A stretch of DNA of 64,000 nucleotides from Dasania marina DSM 21967 (GTDB lineage Bacteria > Pseudomonadota > Gammaproteobacteria > Pseudomonadales > Dasaniaceae): assembly GCF_000373485.1 (NCBI RefSeq), contig NZ_KB891585.1:485861-549860 (forward strand), read 5' to 3'. Under the pieces are notes generated by a model. That model was not told the origin of the DNA. It did not search any database and saw only the letters and a list, made by a program, of their open reading frames with translations. Shown here piece by piece: positions 20,788 through 31,183 of the stretch. Positions within the stretch are counted from its first letter, which is position 1. Every line of letters begins with the position of its first letter. Both the position numbers and the translations under genes were made by a program.

Positions 20788-21420
20788 CTAAACCCACGCT
20801 AACAACTCAGCAAAACTATCTATGCACGCCAAGGGCTGATGCTGTAACAAAGAGCGCCTACCGTGCGCGCCATAGCTAACCGCAACACTGGCAACAGACG
20901 CATTGGCCGCCATCTTTAAATCATACTCAGTATCGCCCACCATTAATGCCTGCTGTGGCGGCACTGAAAACTCAGCCAACAATTGATTAAGCATTAAGGG
21001 GTCAGGTTTAGAACGCGCCTCGTCGGCGCAACGGCTGGCATCGAAGTAGTCCTGCCAACCCAGATTAGACAACACCTGGGTTAAGCCTTTACGACTCTTA
21101 CTAGTCGCCACCGCTAAGCTATGTCCGCACTCGCGCAACTGAGCCAACACTCGCTCAACATCTGGATACAGCGCACAGGGTTGCTGATCAGCCTCTTTAA
21201 AATGGGCAACATAAGCTTGACTCAAGCGCTGCCCATCCGCCAGCGACAGCTTGGGATATAACTGCTGTATTGCTACCGGCAACGACAACCCAATAATAGC
21301 CTTAATAGTGGCATCATCCGATGCTGGCAACTGCATGTCCTTTATAGCCAATTGCATACAGCCAACAATCTTGGCCATAGAATCCATTAGCGTGCCATCC
21401 CAATCAAACACCAGTAGCAT
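20788..21420 (-). CDS. HAD-superfamily phosphatase (phosphoglycolate-phosphatase-like)
   Basis: A 210-residue HAD hydrolase. Motif I is VFDWDGTLMDS (nucleophile Asp5), motif II VATSKSR near residue 109, and motifs III/IV are KPDPLMLNQLL and MVGDTEYDLKMA near residue 158. The helical cap domain lies between motifs I and II, as in Gph/PGP-type enzymes. The start overlaps the rluC stop as TAATG (21418-21422), so the two are coupled, an arrangement seen in Pseudomonas. The substrate cannot be read from sequence. Confidence 0.88.
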   Translation of the reverse strand: MLLVFDWDGTLMDSMAKIVGCMQLAIKDMQLPASDDATIKAIIGLSLPVAIQQLYPKLSLADGQRLSQAYVAHFKEADQQPCALYPDVERVLAQLRECGHSLAVATSKSRKGLTQVLSNLGWQDYFDASRCADEARSKPDPLMLNQLLAEFSVPPQQALMVGDTEYDLKMAANASVASVAVSYGAHGRRSLLQHQPLACIDSFAELLAWV

Positions 21421-22409
21421 TAAGGCTGTACCTTCAAGCTCTGCAACAGGCGATCAAGGCTAGGTTCCAGCGGCGCCTCCACAGTAATACTATCCTCTGT
21501 ATCAGGCAGGCAAAAAGTCAGACTGGCTGCATGCAAAAACAATCGCTTTAAGCCTTTATGCTTAAACTGGCGATTATCCTCGGGGCGACCGTATTTTTCA
21601 TCACCCAATAACGGGCAGCCAGCGTGCAGCGCATGCACGCGTATTTGATGGGTTCTACCAGTAATAGGTCTAGCCTCTAGCAAGGTGGCGTCGCTATAGC
21701 GTGCCAGCACCTCAAACTGAGTGCTCGATTTTTTACCCTCAGGGGAAACATTGACCATGCGCTCACCGGACTGCAAGCTCACCTTTAATAAAGGCGCAGA
21801 CACCATATTGCACCTTTTCGGCCACTGCCCCGACACCAATGCCTTATAGCGCTTAACAATCCCCTGGCGTTCACGCAGGCAGTTTTGCAAATACTTCAAC
21901 ATGCTGCGTTTCTTGGCCACCATGATGCAGCCCGAGGTATCCCTATCCAGCCTGTGCACCAACTCCAAGAACTTCGCCTGCGGCCTGATTACCCGCAAAG
22001 CCTCTATCAGCCCTAAGCTAATACCACTACCGCCATGCACAGCCAAGCCCGAGGGTTTGTTCACCACCAGCAGCGCCCCATCTTCATAGAGCACGGCATT
22101 TTCCAGTAAATCAGTCAGGCTGTCAGACACTGAGGTAGGCGCGGTGCGCTCAGCCACCACCACCGGTGGCACCCTCACCAGGTCATCAATGGCTAATTTA
22201 TACTCAGGTTTCACCCTACCCTTGTTAACCCGCACCTCGCCCTTGCGCAAAATTCGGTAAATCCTTGATTTTGGGACGCCTTTTAACTCACGCAATAAAA
22301 AATTGTCTATGCGCTGCCCCTCATGGGCATCAGTAATTGTCACAAAACGGACTTTTGGCCTGTTCTCTGTCTGCTTCTCTGGCTTGCTCTCAACGGGACG
22401 CTCATTCAT
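21420..22409 (-). CDS. rluC: 23S rRNA pseudouridine synthase RluC
   Basis: Converts U955, U2504 and U2580 (E. coli numbering) of 23S rRNA to pseudouridine. The 329-residue protein has an S4 RNA-binding domain (GQRIDNFLLRELKGVPKSRI, then GEVRVNKGRVKPEY) followed by the RluA-type catalytic domain with HRLDRDTSGCIMVAK, which carries the catalytic Asp, and ARPITGRTHQIRVHAL. It is divergent from rne, as in E. coli and Pseudomonas, which supports RluC over its paralogue RluD. Confidence 0.94.
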   Translation of the reverse strand: MNERPVESKPEKQTENRPKVRFVTITDAHEGQRIDNFLLRELKGVPKSRIYRILRKGEVRVNKGRVKPEYKLAIDDLVRVPPVVVAERTAPTSVSDSLTDLLENAVLYEDGALLVVNKPSGLAVHGGSGISLGLIEALRVIRPQAKFLELVHRLDRDTSGCIMVAKKRSMLKYLQNCLRERQGIVKRYKALVSGQWPKRCNMVSAPLLKVSLQSGERMVNVSPEGKKSSTQFEVLARYSDATLLEARPITGRTHQIRVHALHAGCPLLGDEKYGRPEDNRQFKHKGLKRLFLHAASLTFCLPDTEDSITVEAPLEPSLDRLLQSLKVQP

Positions 22410-23108
22410 TAAACATAGAACCTAAGTGTTTGATGTAGCTAATATTTACTGCTATAGTCAGCCGGCGTTAGTTTAGAGTAGGTTTCAGACTCAGCCTCGG
22501 CAACACAAAACGGCCCTGTGTTGAGTAAGCAAGAAATACCCCTAACTAATACTTTGTTCCTGCAAATATGAAAACAGTTGATCGAATTGATCCTGATAAT
22601 GCAGCGGCAAATAAAGAAAACTATTTTACGCAGTTGTCATAAAAAGGTCGCGACATATTTTATCGCAATTCACGACAGACAACTGCTTTTATTAACAACG
22701 TGGGCAAATTTGCTGCATTGTTGTAAGAGATTTGAAAACAAAAGCGCAGATAAACGCACAAGGCGAAAGCAAACGGTGGTCAAATACCTCCACCTAGCCA
22801 GCCTAATTTTTATCAGTAAGATTGCATTTTAAAAAGTGGTAAAACCGTTAACCAATAAGTTAACCGGCCACAGAAGCGGCACACAATAAACAACAATTGC
22901 ATGAGGCTATTTATCCAAGCAGCCCTGCTACAGTAAAGTCCGTGAACGAGCGTTAATACACTATATAGATCAGTAACTAGATCGATAGCGCCCGAAAAAT
23001 GCGATGCAAGTACCTTGCATCAGCTATAAAAAGCAATCCTGCGACGCTTTCTATCAAATTTATTCCAACCTTGTTTTGCAAATCCCGCTTTATGGATTTG
23101 TATTAATT
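22410..23108. promoter_or_regulatory. rluC-rne divergent intergenic region with long rne leader
   Basis: A 699-base stretch without a gene I can support. An 84-codon frame at 22578-22832 starts with TTG and looks spurious. The region must hold the rluC promoter and probably a long 5' leader of rne. A hairpin CC-GTTAAC-CAATAA-GTTAAC-C-GG (22846-22868) lies within it. In E. coli the long rne leader lets RNase E autoregulate its own mRNA; the same is only inferred here. Confidence 0.45.
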
Positions 23109-25937
23109 ATGAAAAGAATGTTAATCAACGCAACTCAACCCGAAGAGTTGCGCGTAGGTCTAGTTGATGGCCAACGCCTGTACGACTTAGACATAGAAAA
23201 CCGCACCCGCATTCAAAAGAAAGCCAATATCTACAAGGGCACAATCACCCGCGTAGAACCCAGCTTAGAAGCCGCTTTTGTCGACTTCGGTGCTGACCGC
23301 CACGGCTTCCTACCTTTAAAAGAAATTGCCCGCGAATATTTTTACCGCTCCCCCAACGATGTTGACGGCCGCTTTAAAATTAAAGATGTGGTAAAAGAAG
23401 GCACCGAAGTTATCGTGCAAGTTGATAAAGAAGAGCGCGGCAACAAAGGCGCAGCACTCACTACCTTAATCAGCTTGGCAGGTCGATATTTAGTATTAAT
23501 GCCTAACAACCCTAGGGCTGGTGGTATCTCTCGTCGCATAGAAGGTGACGATCGCAACCAATTACGCGACTCTATGGGCGAAATGGAAATGCCCAACGGC
23601 ATGGGTGTTATCATTCGCACTGCCGGTGTAGGCCGCAGCAGCCAAGAGCTACAGTGGGATTTAGACTATCTAGTCAAACTATGGGCCGCGATAAAAGACG
23701 CCACCGTAGACCGCTCTGCTCCGTTTTTGGTATTGCAAGAAAGTAACGTGATTATTCGCGCCATACGCGATTATTTACGTGACGATATAGACCAAGTGCT
23801 AATAGACAGCCCTGACGCCCACAAAGAAGCCTATGACTTTGTCAGCCAGGTCATGCCGCACTACCAGCACAAGATACGTTTATACAACGATCCCGTGCCA
23901 CTATTTAACCGCTACCAAATTGAAAGCCAAATCGAAACCGCCTTCCAGCGCGATGTGCAGCTACCTTCTGGCGGCTCTATAGTCATAGACCCCACCGAAG
24001 CCTTGGTATCTATAGACATCAACTCTGCTAGAGCCACCAAAGGCGGCGATATAGAAGAGACCGCACTGCAAACCAACTTAGAAGCAGCCGATGAAATCGC
24101 GCGCCAATTGCGCTTGCGTGACATGGGCGGTCTGATTGTTATCGACTTTATAGACATGAACCCGGCCCGCAATCAACGTGCGGTAGAAAATCGCATGCGC
24201 GATGCCCTAGCCATAGACAGAGCCCGCGTCCAAGTAGGCCGTATCTCTCGCTTTGGTCTATTAGAAATGTCACGCCAACGCCTGCGCCCGTCACTGGGTG
24301 AAACCAGCGCCACGGTATGCCCACGCTGTACTGGCCAAGGTACTATACGCGACACCAACTCACTGGCCCTATCGATACTGCGCTTAGTGGAAGAAGAGGC
24401 TAACAAAGAACGCAGTGCCGAAATTCGCGCACTAGTACCGGTAGAAGTCGCCTCATATCTGCTTAATGAAAAACGCGAACCTATACACGCTATAGAGCAA
24501 CGCACCAACGTGCGCGTTGTCATTGTACCCATCGTGCAACTTGATACCCCACACTTTGAAGTACAGCGCTTACGTGACGACGAAGTGGGTAAAAAAGTTG
24601 AACTCAGCTATGAAATGCAAACTGAACAAAACATAGATGCCGGCCCACCGGTTAATGACGTCGCCATAGAACAGCCAGAGGCTGCCATCAAAGCCGTGTC
24701 ACAACAACAGCCTGCTCCAATTGCTGCAACCGCAGCTCCTGCTAGCAAGGCGCCAGCCACGGCCAGCGCCTCAAAACCTAGCTTACTGGGCAAATTGGTC
24801 AACATCTTTTTAGGCAAAGCCAGCGAAGAAGCCAGCGTTAAACCTGCCGTAGAAAGAAAACGCCCTAGCAGCAGCGATAGCAACAATAGAAATCGCAATA
24901 ACCGCAATCGCAACCGCAGCAGCAATAGCAATAGCAATAGCAACCGTAACCGCGATAACGACAGTTACAGTAGCAATACTGATGCGGCCGACAATGCCGA
25001 GCAAGATAGCAGCAAAAACGAATCTGATCGCAACAAAAACCGCGGCAGAAATCGCAACCGCAACAAAAACCGCGACAGAAACGAGCAAAGCTCAAGCAAT
25101 ACGGTAGACAAAGCGGTAGAAAGTGTAGAAAACGAAATCAACGTCGAAGAAAACACAGCATCAGAAAATAGTAGCAGCGATAAACCCCAGCGCCGTCCGT
25201 CTAACCGTCGCGGCAGAACCGGTCGCCGTCATCGCGGTGAACGCGTAGAAAACACCAATGCCGAAGCAACAAGCACCGAAGCAGCCGTTAGCGAAACACG
25301 CACTGCCCCCGTGACTGAACCCGAAGCAAAGGTAACAGAGGCAGCAAGCCCAGAGGCTGAACAAGCACCTACCGCAAACAAACAACAAGACGAAAAAGCT
25401 GCAACTATTGAGCAAACAGCTGCCGCAACAGTCGCCAAGCAACCCGTTAGTGTTACTGACGATAGCGCAAGCGTAGTCGAAACCGCGGTCGCTGAAGCTC
25501 CCACTAAGCAAGCAGATAAACCCACAGCAAGCACTACTGAAGCCACCGCTAAGGTAACGGCTGAAGTCGTAGCAAAGCCTGAAGCCAAAGCGAAAGAGCA
25601 AGCTGAAGTTGCTGTTGACGCTGAAGCCGCAACGGAACAAAAAGCTGAACCCGCCAAAACCGAAGTTGCCGCAGCAATCGCGCCCGTCGTAACAGCTAGC
25701 AAAGCAGCGCCTGCAGCAAACACGGTAAGCAGCAGCGCAGCCAACGCCAGCAAGGTGAATGTAGCTAGCTTGGGACGCACGTCTAATGACCCTAGAGAGG
25801 CGCCCAAGCCTGTGCTAGAAGTCAGCATAGACAGCAAAGTTATTAACATCACCACCAGTAACGCCCCTGCAGCCGCACCATCTGCAGACAAGCCGAAAGT
25901 GGAACGTAGCATCAACGACCCACGCCTTAGTCGCTAA
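23109..25937 (+). CDS. rne: Ribonuclease E
   Basis: Essential endoribonuclease and degradosome scaffold. From the ATG at 23109 ([20 protein letters not shown]) it has 942 residues; the open frame upstream to 23004 does not match the family. The N-terminal catalytic half has an S1 domain (about 35-125). Catalytic aspartates are in [14 protein letters not shown] and IVIDFIDMN, and the zinc-link is CPRCTGQG. The C-terminal half (from about residue 520) is unstructured and very rich in Asn/Arg, then Ala/Glu/Thr, with the DNA of 24880-25100 built of short AAY/CGY-like repeats. It ends with SINDPRLSR, a short C-terminal segment of the kind seen in other RNase E proteins. Confidence 0.97.
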   Translation: MKRMLINATQPEELRVGLVDGQRLYDLDIENRTRIQKKANIYKGTITRVEPSLEAAFVDFGADRHGFLPLKEIAREYFYRSPNDVDGRFKIKDVVKEGTEVIVQVDKEERGNKGAALTTLISLAGRYLVLMPNNPRAGGISRRIEGDDRNQLRDSMGEMEMPNGMGVIIRTAGVGRSSQELQWDLDYLVKLWAAIKDATVDRSAPFLVLQESNVIIRAIRDYLRDDIDQVLIDSPDAHKEAYDFVSQVMPHYQHKIRLYNDPVPLFNRYQIESQIETAFQRDVQLPSGGSIVIDPTEALVSIDINSARATKGGDIEETALQTNLEAADEIARQLRLRDMGGLIVIDFIDMNPARNQRAVENRMRDALAIDRARVQVGRISRFGLLEMSRQRLRPSLGETSATVCPRCTGQGTIRDTNSLALSILRLVEEEANKERSAEIRALVPVEVASYLLNEKREPIHAIEQRTNVRVVIVPIVQLDTPHFEVQRLRDDEVGKKVELSYEMQTEQNIDAGPPVNDVAIEQPEAAIKAVSQQQPAPIAATAAPASKAPATASASKPSLLGKLVNIFLGKASEEASVKPAVERKRPSSSDSNNRNRNNRNRNRSSNSNSNSNRNRDNDSYSSNTDAADNAEQDSSKNESDRNKNRGRNRNRNKNRDRNEQSSSNTVDKAVESVENEINVEENTASENSSSDKPQRRPSNRRGRTGRRHRGERVENTNAEATSTEAAVSETRTAPVTEPEAKVTEAASPEAEQAPTANKQQDEKAATIEQTAAATVAKQPVSVTDDSASVVETAVAEAPTKQADKPTASTTEATAKVTAEVVAKPEAKAKEQAEVAVDAEAATEQKAEPAKTEVAAAIAPVVTASKAAPAANTVSSSAANASKVNVASLGRTSNDPREAPKPVLEVSIDSKVINITTSNAPAAAPSADKPKVERSINDPRLSR

Positions 25938-25953
25938 ACGTTAAAGCACTGAT

Positions 25954-25984
25954 AAAAAACCCGGCCACCGTGCCGGGTTTTTTA
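25954..25984 (+). terminator. Rho-independent terminator of rne
   Basis: AACCCGGC, loop and GCCGGGTT followed by TTTTTATT on the plus strand, about 20 bases after the rne stop. The A-run on the left allows partial function on the other strand. Confidence 0.85.
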
Positions 25985-26030
25985 TTGCCGCAAACTATGG
26001 CGAATGCCCAAGCTTACTAAACATTTAGTT

Positions 26031-26064
26031 AATAAAAAAGCCCGTACTGCTAGCAGTTACGGGC
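26031..26064 (-). terminator. Second terminator copy downstream of tRNA-Ser
   Basis: AAGCCCGTACTG and a near-complementary AGTTACGGGCTT with one bulge, preceded on the plus strand by AATAAAAA, so that the U-run is on the minus strand. The left arm and the A-run are almost identical to the terminator at 26193-26230. The 128 bases between the two copies hold no gene I can support. Confidence 0.6.
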
Positions 26065-26192
26065 TTCAAATAACGGCACTGCGTGGTAATGGGCTATAGG
26101 GATAACATCACCCTGCAGGCTACAAGCCCCTCTTGGCTGCGCAGCCCTACACCCTCGCCCGCCACCAACGCCCATCACCACTAAGCTTGCGG

Positions 26193-26232
26193 CAATAAAA
26201 AAGCCCGTACTGTTACCAGTACGGGCTTTAAA
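26193..26232 (-). terminator. Terminator of tRNA-Ser
   Basis: A perfect 12-bp stem, AAGCCCGTACTG / CAGTACGGGCTT with loop TTAC. It is followed on the minus strand by TTTTTATT and lies five bases after the tRNA-Ser 3' end. Confidence 0.85.
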
Positions 26233-26236
26233 ATAA

Positions 26237-26322
26237 TGGCGGTGGGGCAGGGAGTCGAACCCTGGGAACTTGCGTTCGCCGGTTTTCAAGACCGGTACTT
26301 TAGACCACTCAGTCACCCCACC
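26237..26322 (-). tRNA. tRNA-Ser (anticodon UGA)
   Basis: An 86-base gene with encoded CCA. The acceptor stem is GGTGGGG/CCCCACC. The anticodon stem CCGGT/ACCGG holds the loop CTTGAAA, giving anticodon TGA. A long variable arm (CGAACGCAAGTTC) fits tRNA-Ser, and the T-arm is GGGTTCGACTCCC. Confidence 0.96.
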
Positions 26323-26724
26323 GCATGTCACTGATGGGAATGATTTTGCACCCCTAGACAGCAGGCAGAATTATACATAGGTTTTACTAGCAGACAAGCC
26401 TAAAGCTGATATTTAAGGATAAAAACACTGAACCGGCGTTGATTTGCTTATGTTTTGAGCACTGTTATTTTTTTAGTCGCGATATAAGCGAACTAGCCCG
26501 TAAAACAGCTCTTACAACACCGCTAGGTCCCAAGTTAAGATCTGAGCACGAAGCAGCTTAGCCAGCCACTGAACAAATAGCTGGCGCTTTTGCCCACAAC
26601 TAGCCGGCTATTAAAATCTGCAGCAACAATAACAGATCAATACGTAATAGCGCTGAGGCGTTAAATAAACGCAAGGCTTACCAATAGAGCAGCATTAAAA
26701 ATACAACAACGCATAATCAACAGG

Positions 26725-26762
26725 CAAAAAAAGGCCGCAAAAGCGCAAGCACTTTTGCGGCA
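26725..26762 (-). terminator. Orphan minus-strand terminator
   Basis: GGCCGCAAAAG, loop CGCAAGC-like and CTTTTGCGGC. The plus-strand A7 run at its left gives a U7 tract on the minus strand. No minus-strand gene lies between here and 27188, so the terminator implies an unannotated transcript. Confidence 0.75.
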
Positions 26763-26960
26763 ACCCTACATTCATAAGCCCTCGCAGGCTGACAAACTAC
26801 AACTAAAAAGATAACTGTATTTAGCTGATTTAAAGACTCTAACAAACTGCTGTAAACATCACATAGCGATGATGTGAAAAGTTGTAAAATTTTGCAGCTA
26901 TACTCTCTCTGTTACATCCTCTCGCCAGAGTAAAACGCGCCTCCCTTAAGATAGCGGTTA
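26763..26960 (-). ncRNA. Candidate minus-strand small RNA upstream of the response regulator
   Basis: Inferred only from the orphan terminator at 26725-26762 and the absence of a reading frame. The possible transcript contains a TCACAT/ATGTGA hairpin (about 26858-26876). I could not identify a convincing promoter, so the 5' end is arbitrary. I recognise no known family. Confidence 0.3.
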
Positions 26961-27188
26961 TAGACATTTTTTTTGTCCACAACTCAATTCATTGCTATTA
27001 ATAATGATATTTTTCACACACGCCAATATCTGGCATTGAAAAAGTAAATGGAATGTAACGGCAGAGTAAACTATGCTTACAAACTAGATACCTGGAACCG
27101 CAAGATTATGCATACCCTACTGTTAAATCTTGATATATTTGGCCTATAGAATCTTAAAAAATCCATTCCTTAATAATAATGACCCTTT

Positions 27189-27923
27189 ATGAATGATGCC
27201 GCCGCTGTACTAATCGTCGATGACGACCCCATCACCCTAGAGAGCTTAGCAAGCTATTTTGAAAAAGAAGGTTTTTCTGTATACCCCGTTAGCACGGCAG
27301 AAGAAGGCGAAGAAATACTCGCTAAAACCCCCATAGACTTGGTATTACTAGATATACGGCTACCGGGTAAAGACGGCCTCACCCTCACCCGCGAGCTAAG
27401 AGTGCGCTCCGAGGTAGGCATTATACTAGTCACCGGCCGCCAAGATGAGATAGACCGCATCGTCGGCCTAGAATGCGGCGCCGATGATTACATCACCAAG
27501 CCCTTTAATATGCGCGAAACCTTGGCACGGGCAAAAAACCTGATTCGACGGGTGCAGCACAGCAAAATCGCCACCCAAACCAGTAATGAAGAAAGCGCCA
27601 TTAAACATTTTCACAACTGGACTCTAGACCTAAACCGCCGCGTACTCATCGATAGCGAGCAGGAAGAAACCTCCCTCACCCATGGTGAGTTTCAATTGCT
27701 CATCGTTTTTATCAACAACGCTGGTCGCACCCTCAGCCGCGATCAGTTGATGGATCAAATCCGTAACCGAGAATGGGTGCCCAGCGATAGAACCATCGAC
27801 GTTCTAGTCGGCCGGCTACGGCGCAAAATTAAAGATGACCCCGCCAAACCCAGCATGATTACCACCATACACGGCACCGGTTATTTATTTACCCAAACCA
27901 GCGCCCCTATCCGCAAACCATGA
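27189..27923 (+). CDS. OmpR-family response regulator (TorR/ArcA-like)
   Basis: A 244-residue DNA-binding regulator. The receiver domain (about 5-120) has the acidic pocket VDDD, phospho-acceptor Asp55 (LLDIRLPGKDG), the Thr switch LVTGRQDE and Lys in YITKPFNMRE. The GLECGADDYITKPFNMRE stretch resembles TorR and ArcA. A winged-helix output domain (about 140-238) follows, with LTHGEFQLL and RTIDVLVGRLRRKI. The stop overlaps the start of the binding-protein gene as ATGA. With the hybrid kinase at 28750 it forms a phosphorelay of the TorS/TorR kind. The target genes are not known; the NhaC-type gene downstream is one candidate. Confidence 0.92.
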   Translation: MNDAAAVLIVDDDPITLESLASYFEKEGFSVYPVSTAEEGEEILAKTPIDLVLLDIRLPGKDGLTLTRELRVRSEVGIILVTGRQDEIDRIVGLECGADDYITKPFNMRETLARAKNLIRRVQHSKIATQTSNEESAIKHFHNWTLDLNRRVLIDSEQEETSLTHGEFQLLIVFINNAGRTLSRDQLMDQIRNREWVPSDRTIDVLVGRLRRKIKDDPAKPSMITTIHGTGYLFTQTSAPIRKP

Positions 27924-28738
27924 AATTGAACACGCTTATTGGTAGCTTGCTGCTGGTTTGGTTTAGCAATCTCGGCCACGCTGAGCCAAAAAAAAGTATT
28001 AGCTACTGCGATCATGCCTCCTATCCACCACTGTCGTGGCTGAACGGTAATCAACTAGCTGGTGTCACCAAAGATATTATTCAACATGTTTTTAAAGAGC
28101 AAAACTACCAAGTCACCCTGTATGTATTAGAAAGTTGGAAACGCTGCATGCTGGAAGTGGAAAAAGGTACTATCGATGTTGCTGTGGCTTTTAAAACCCT
28201 AAAGCGTTCAAAAACATTTGCCTTTAGTCAAGAATATTTAATCGAAGAAAATATTGCTATTTTTGTTAACAAAAATAGCAGCTTTAACTTTGATAGCTGG
28301 CAAGATTTGCAAGGCAAACGCGGCGGCATGGTATTAGGCTACAGCTATGGCGATGAGCTTGATCATTTTTTGGCAAGCAACACGGTTATAGAACGCGTTT
28401 CCAGTAATTTTCAAAACATCACCAAGCTGGCGCTTAACCGCATAGATTTTATGCCCTTTGAACGCGAGAGTGGTCTATTACAAGTACAAACTCACGGCTA
28501 TGAATCGGTGATAGTACCGCTGGAAAAATATGCCACCACCGACCACCTATACCTAACAACCGCCATTAATAATCAAAAAATTCTTCAACTGATGCCACAG
28601 CTAGATAAAAGTATTAAAGCCTTAAAAGACAGCAATGCCATTGCTCGTTTTACCCAGAAAAGCCGACAGCAATATTTGCTAGCCTACCCGAAAGGCACTA
28701 GCCTCAGGCCGCAAGCGCCTGCCGACTTACAACTGTAG
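27920..28738 (+). CDS. Periplasmic family-3 solute-binding protein, probable sensor partner
   Basis: A 272-residue protein with a signal peptide (about 1-21, cleavage after GHA). The rest is a family-3 solute-binding domain (SBP_bac_3, like amino-acid ABC receptors): [32 protein letters not shown], then [21 protein letters not shown]. No ABC permease or ATPase is nearby. Its place between the response regulator and the hybrid kinase, with ATGA overlap to the former and an 11-base gap to the latter, suggests that it presents a ligand to the kinase, as TorT does for TorS. TorT itself belongs to a different binding-protein family. The ligand is unknown. Confidence 0.82.
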   Translation: MKLNTLIGSLLLVWFSNLGHAEPKKSISYCDHASYPPLSWLNGNQLAGVTKDIIQHVFKEQNYQVTLYVLESWKRCMLEVEKGTIDVAVAFKTLKRSKTFAFSQEYLIEENIAIFVNKNSSFNFDSWQDLQGKRGGMVLGYSYGDELDHFLASNTVIERVSSNFQNITKLALNRIDFMPFERESGLLQVQTHGYESVIVPLEKYATTDHLYLTTAINNQKILQLMPQLDKSIKALKDSNAIARFTQKSRQQYLLAYPKGTSLRPQAPADLQL

Positions 28739-28749
28739 CAACACGACTG

Positions 28750-31083
28750 ATGATACCTGCCAGCAAAAAACATACGCTCATTAGGCGACTAATGGTTTAT
28801 ATTTTATTTTGTAGCCTATCATTTTCATTACTCTCCACCAGCTTACAAATATGGCTAGATTACAACCGTGCCTTGAGCGACATTGAATCACGCTTTGAAT
28901 TAGTGCGCACCGGCTATTTAGCCAGCTTAGCAAAAAGCGTCTGGGATTTAGACACCAACGACTTGCAACTGCAACTGCGTAGCATCAAAGACTTCCCCGA
29001 CGTCGCCTACATCAAACTCAGCAACGCGCCTCACATAGACGAAATAAGCTTAGGCCAACCGTTAATCGCAGACAGTTCACTGGCCCTCACCGAAACCTTT
29101 GATCTTATATATGACAGTGTTTTGCAGCAGCGCTTAAATCTAGGCACCTTGTCAATCACCATGGATTTAAAAGGTCCCTATCAACAGCTTTGGTATAGCG
29201 GTTTAAGAACCTTAATCATGCAAACCGGTTTGATTCTTTTAATCGCGGTAACACTGGTTGTTATCTTTCACCGCTTAGTCACTCGCCACCTGCAAAGCAT
29301 GGCGGACTACACCCGTTTAATAGGTCAAGGCCATTTATCACAACCCTTAAAACTAGAGAAAAAAGAACAGACCCACGCTGATGAAATCGACCAAGTCGCC
29401 CATGCCTTAAATGATATGCGCTTGTCTATTATTTCAGACCTACGCCGCCGTGAAGAAATAAAAAACCAACTCAAATACAATCGTGACCAATTACAACTAC
29501 GGGTAGAAAAGCGTACTGCCAGCCTGCAAAAAGCCAAAGAGGCTGCCGAAGCAGCCAACTTAGCTAAGTCCCGTTTTTTAGCCACCATGAGCCATGAAAT
29601 AAGAACGCCACTCAATGGCATTATGGGCATGGCACAATTGCTTAACCGCTCCCACTTAGATGCTCAGGATAAGAAATACCTAAAAGCCATACACGATTCC
29701 AGCGAAGGTTTATTAAGCATACTTAACGAAGTGCTGGATTTTGCCAAACTAGAAGAAGGTGCACACACGCCAGAGCAAACACTGTTTTCCTTAGAGGATA
29801 TGTTGAGCTCTATTATCCTCGCCTCTACCCCCAGCGCCCACGATAAAAATATTCACCTCTCTTATCACATAGACAATAAAGTCCACGACACGTGTTTTGG
29901 CTGCGCCCAATATATACGCCAAGCACTAATCAATTTAGTGGCCAACGCCATTAAATTTACCGATAACGGCGAAGTCACCGTGGCCATTAAAGCCCTCTCC
30001 CAAGACGATGGTCTGCAGCAGCTGTATTTTTCTGTGGACGACACCGGTATAGGTATAAACGAAGAACAGCAGCAACGTATATTCGACCGTTTTATCCAAG
30101 CCGATGACACCGTTTCGCGCCGCTACGGCGGCACCGGCCTGGGCTTGGCGGTAAGTAAAAAGATGCTGGAATCCATCAACGGCAAAATTGGTGTTATTAG
30201 CCACACTGATGAAGGCAGCCACTTTTGGTTTGAGCTGCCCTTAACCATAGCCAGCAGCCCATTAGCACTCAGCCATAGCGCAAGTACTAGCACCAAGCTT
30301 CAGCCTTTAGCGATTTTGTTAGTGGAAGATATGCAAATAAACCAAGATGTAGCACAGGGTTTGCTAGCCCGTGAAGGTCATCGCGTTACTATCGCCAGTA
30401 CCGGCGCTCGCGCCATCGCCCTGTGCCAACAACAGCGCTACGATGTTATTTTAATGGATGTACACCTAGGCGGGGTTAGCGGCGTCGATGTCTGCAACCA
30501 AATACAACAAGACCCACTGTCACTGAATCAAACCAGCCCTATTATCGCCCTCACCGCTAGTGTCCACCCCGATGAGATACGCAAGTATTTAGACGCAGGC
30601 ATGCACAATGTTATCGCCAAACCTATAGCCGCCAACAAGCTCATGGCGGCATTAGCAGGCCTGGCACAAAAAGACTGCAGCTTAGCCAACAATGAAGACA
30701 CAACCGTTAGCGATACTAGCGCTATAGACTCACAATTATTGCGCTCACACATTAATGCCCTAGGCTTAAACAAAGTCAGCAAGCTGCTTAACGACTACCA
30801 GCAACTTAGCCGTGAGCTATGCCAGCAATTGCAAGAGGCCTTGCAACAGGGGGATTTATTCGAATCTGCAGCACTGGCCCATAAACTGGCCAGTGGCGCC
30901 GACACCCTAGGCCTGTGTTCGGTGGCGTTACAGGCCAGAACTATAGAAAAACAAGCTGAAAGCCCGCAGGGCAACAGACAATCCAACATACGGCCCCAAA
31001 TAGACCCGCAGCAATACTCAAGCCTAGTCAGCGCATTGCAGCAAAGTTATGAGGCTATCAACAAGCTCTTAGCTCGTTATTAA
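28750..31083 (+). CDS. Hybrid sensor histidine kinase with receiver and HPt domains
   Basis: A 777-residue inner-membrane kinase. A first membrane segment (about 15-35) and a second (about 155-178) frame a periplasmic domain whose sequence [20 protein letters not shown] resembles CHASE5-like sensors. HAMP follows (about 180-235), then a coiled coil and HisKA with His282 in [15 protein letters not shown]. HATPase has [16 protein letters not shown] and [10 protein letters not shown] receiver domain (about 517-640) has Asp570 (ILMDVHLGG), and an HPt domain has His711 ([16 protein letters not shown]). All four phosphorelay residues, counting the separate regulator, are present. The order resembles TorS. 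I assign no ligand. Confidence 0.92.
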   Translation: MIPASKKHTLIRRLMVYILFCSLSFSLLSTSLQIWLDYNRALSDIESRFELVRTGYLASLAKSVWDLDTNDLQLQLRSIKDFPDVAYIKLSNAPHIDEISLGQPLIADSSLALTETFDLIYDSVLQQRLNLGTLSITMDLKGPYQQLWYSGLRTLIMQTGLILLIAVTLVVIFHRLVTRHLQSMADYTRLIGQGHLSQPLKLEKKEQTHADEIDQVAHALNDMRLSIISDLRRREEIKNQLKYNRDQLQLRVEKRTASLQKAKEAAEAANLAKSRFLATMSHEIRTPLNGIMGMAQLLNRSHLDAQDKKYLKAIHDSSEGLLSILNEVLDFAKLEEGAHTPEQTLFSLEDMLSSIILASTPSAHDKNIHLSYHIDNKVHDTCFGCAQYIRQALINLVANAIKFTDNGEVTVAIKALSQDDGLQQLYFSVDDTGIGINEEQQQRIFDRFIQADDTVSRRYGGTGLGLAVSKKMLESINGKIGVISHTDEGSHFWFELPLTIASSPLALSHSASTSTKLQPLAILLVEDMQINQDVAQGLLAREGHRVTIASTGARAIALCQQQRYDVILMDVHLGGVSGVDVCNQIQQDPLSLNQTSPIIALTASVHPDEIRKYLDAGMHNVIAKPIAANKLMAALAGLAQKDCSLANNEDTTVSDTSAIDSQLLRSHINALGLNKVSKLLNDYQQLSRELCQQLQEALQQGDLFESAALAHKLASGADTLGLCSVALQARTIEKQAESPQGNRQSNIRPQIDPQQYSSLVSALQQSYEAINKLLARY

Positions 31084-31183
31084 ATAAGCAATTTGCAGCA
31101 TCTTATTCACATCTGCATTACATCTTTATGCAGTATTTTAAAGAGCAGCTTACATATCAAGGTGATAATCACTAACCATAGAA

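Larger units (their letters stand above)
26323..27188. other. 866-base gene-free region before the two-component system
   Basis: No open frame here has coding character. It contains a minus-strand terminator (26725-26762) without a gene upstream of it. An inverted repeat TCACAT/ATGTGA lies at about 26858-26876. A/T-rich sequence near 26960-27060 probably holds the promoter of the response-regulator gene at 27189. The part 26385-26720 shows nothing I can name. Confidence 0.5.

Noticed and set aside
22578-22832. 84-codon frame upstream of rne
   Set aside because: TTG start, no ribosome-binding site, odd composition; it lies in the probable rne leader.
23004-23108. Upstream extension of RNase E
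   Set aside because: Does not resemble RNase E; the family start MKRMLIN is at 23109.
24173-25915. Long open frames on the minus strand inside rne (up to about 228 codons)
   Set aside because: They are low-complexity mirror images of the repetitive RNase E C-terminal region, with Ala/Leu/Val runs and no independent start signals.
26065-26192. Degenerate tRNA between the duplicated terminators
   Set aside because: I could not fold a cloverleaf or find an anticodon arm; kept only as a question in the findings.
27920-28738. TorT identity for the binding protein
   Set aside because: The sequence is of the family-3 solute-binding type, while TorT belongs to the ribose-binding-like group; only the position is alike.
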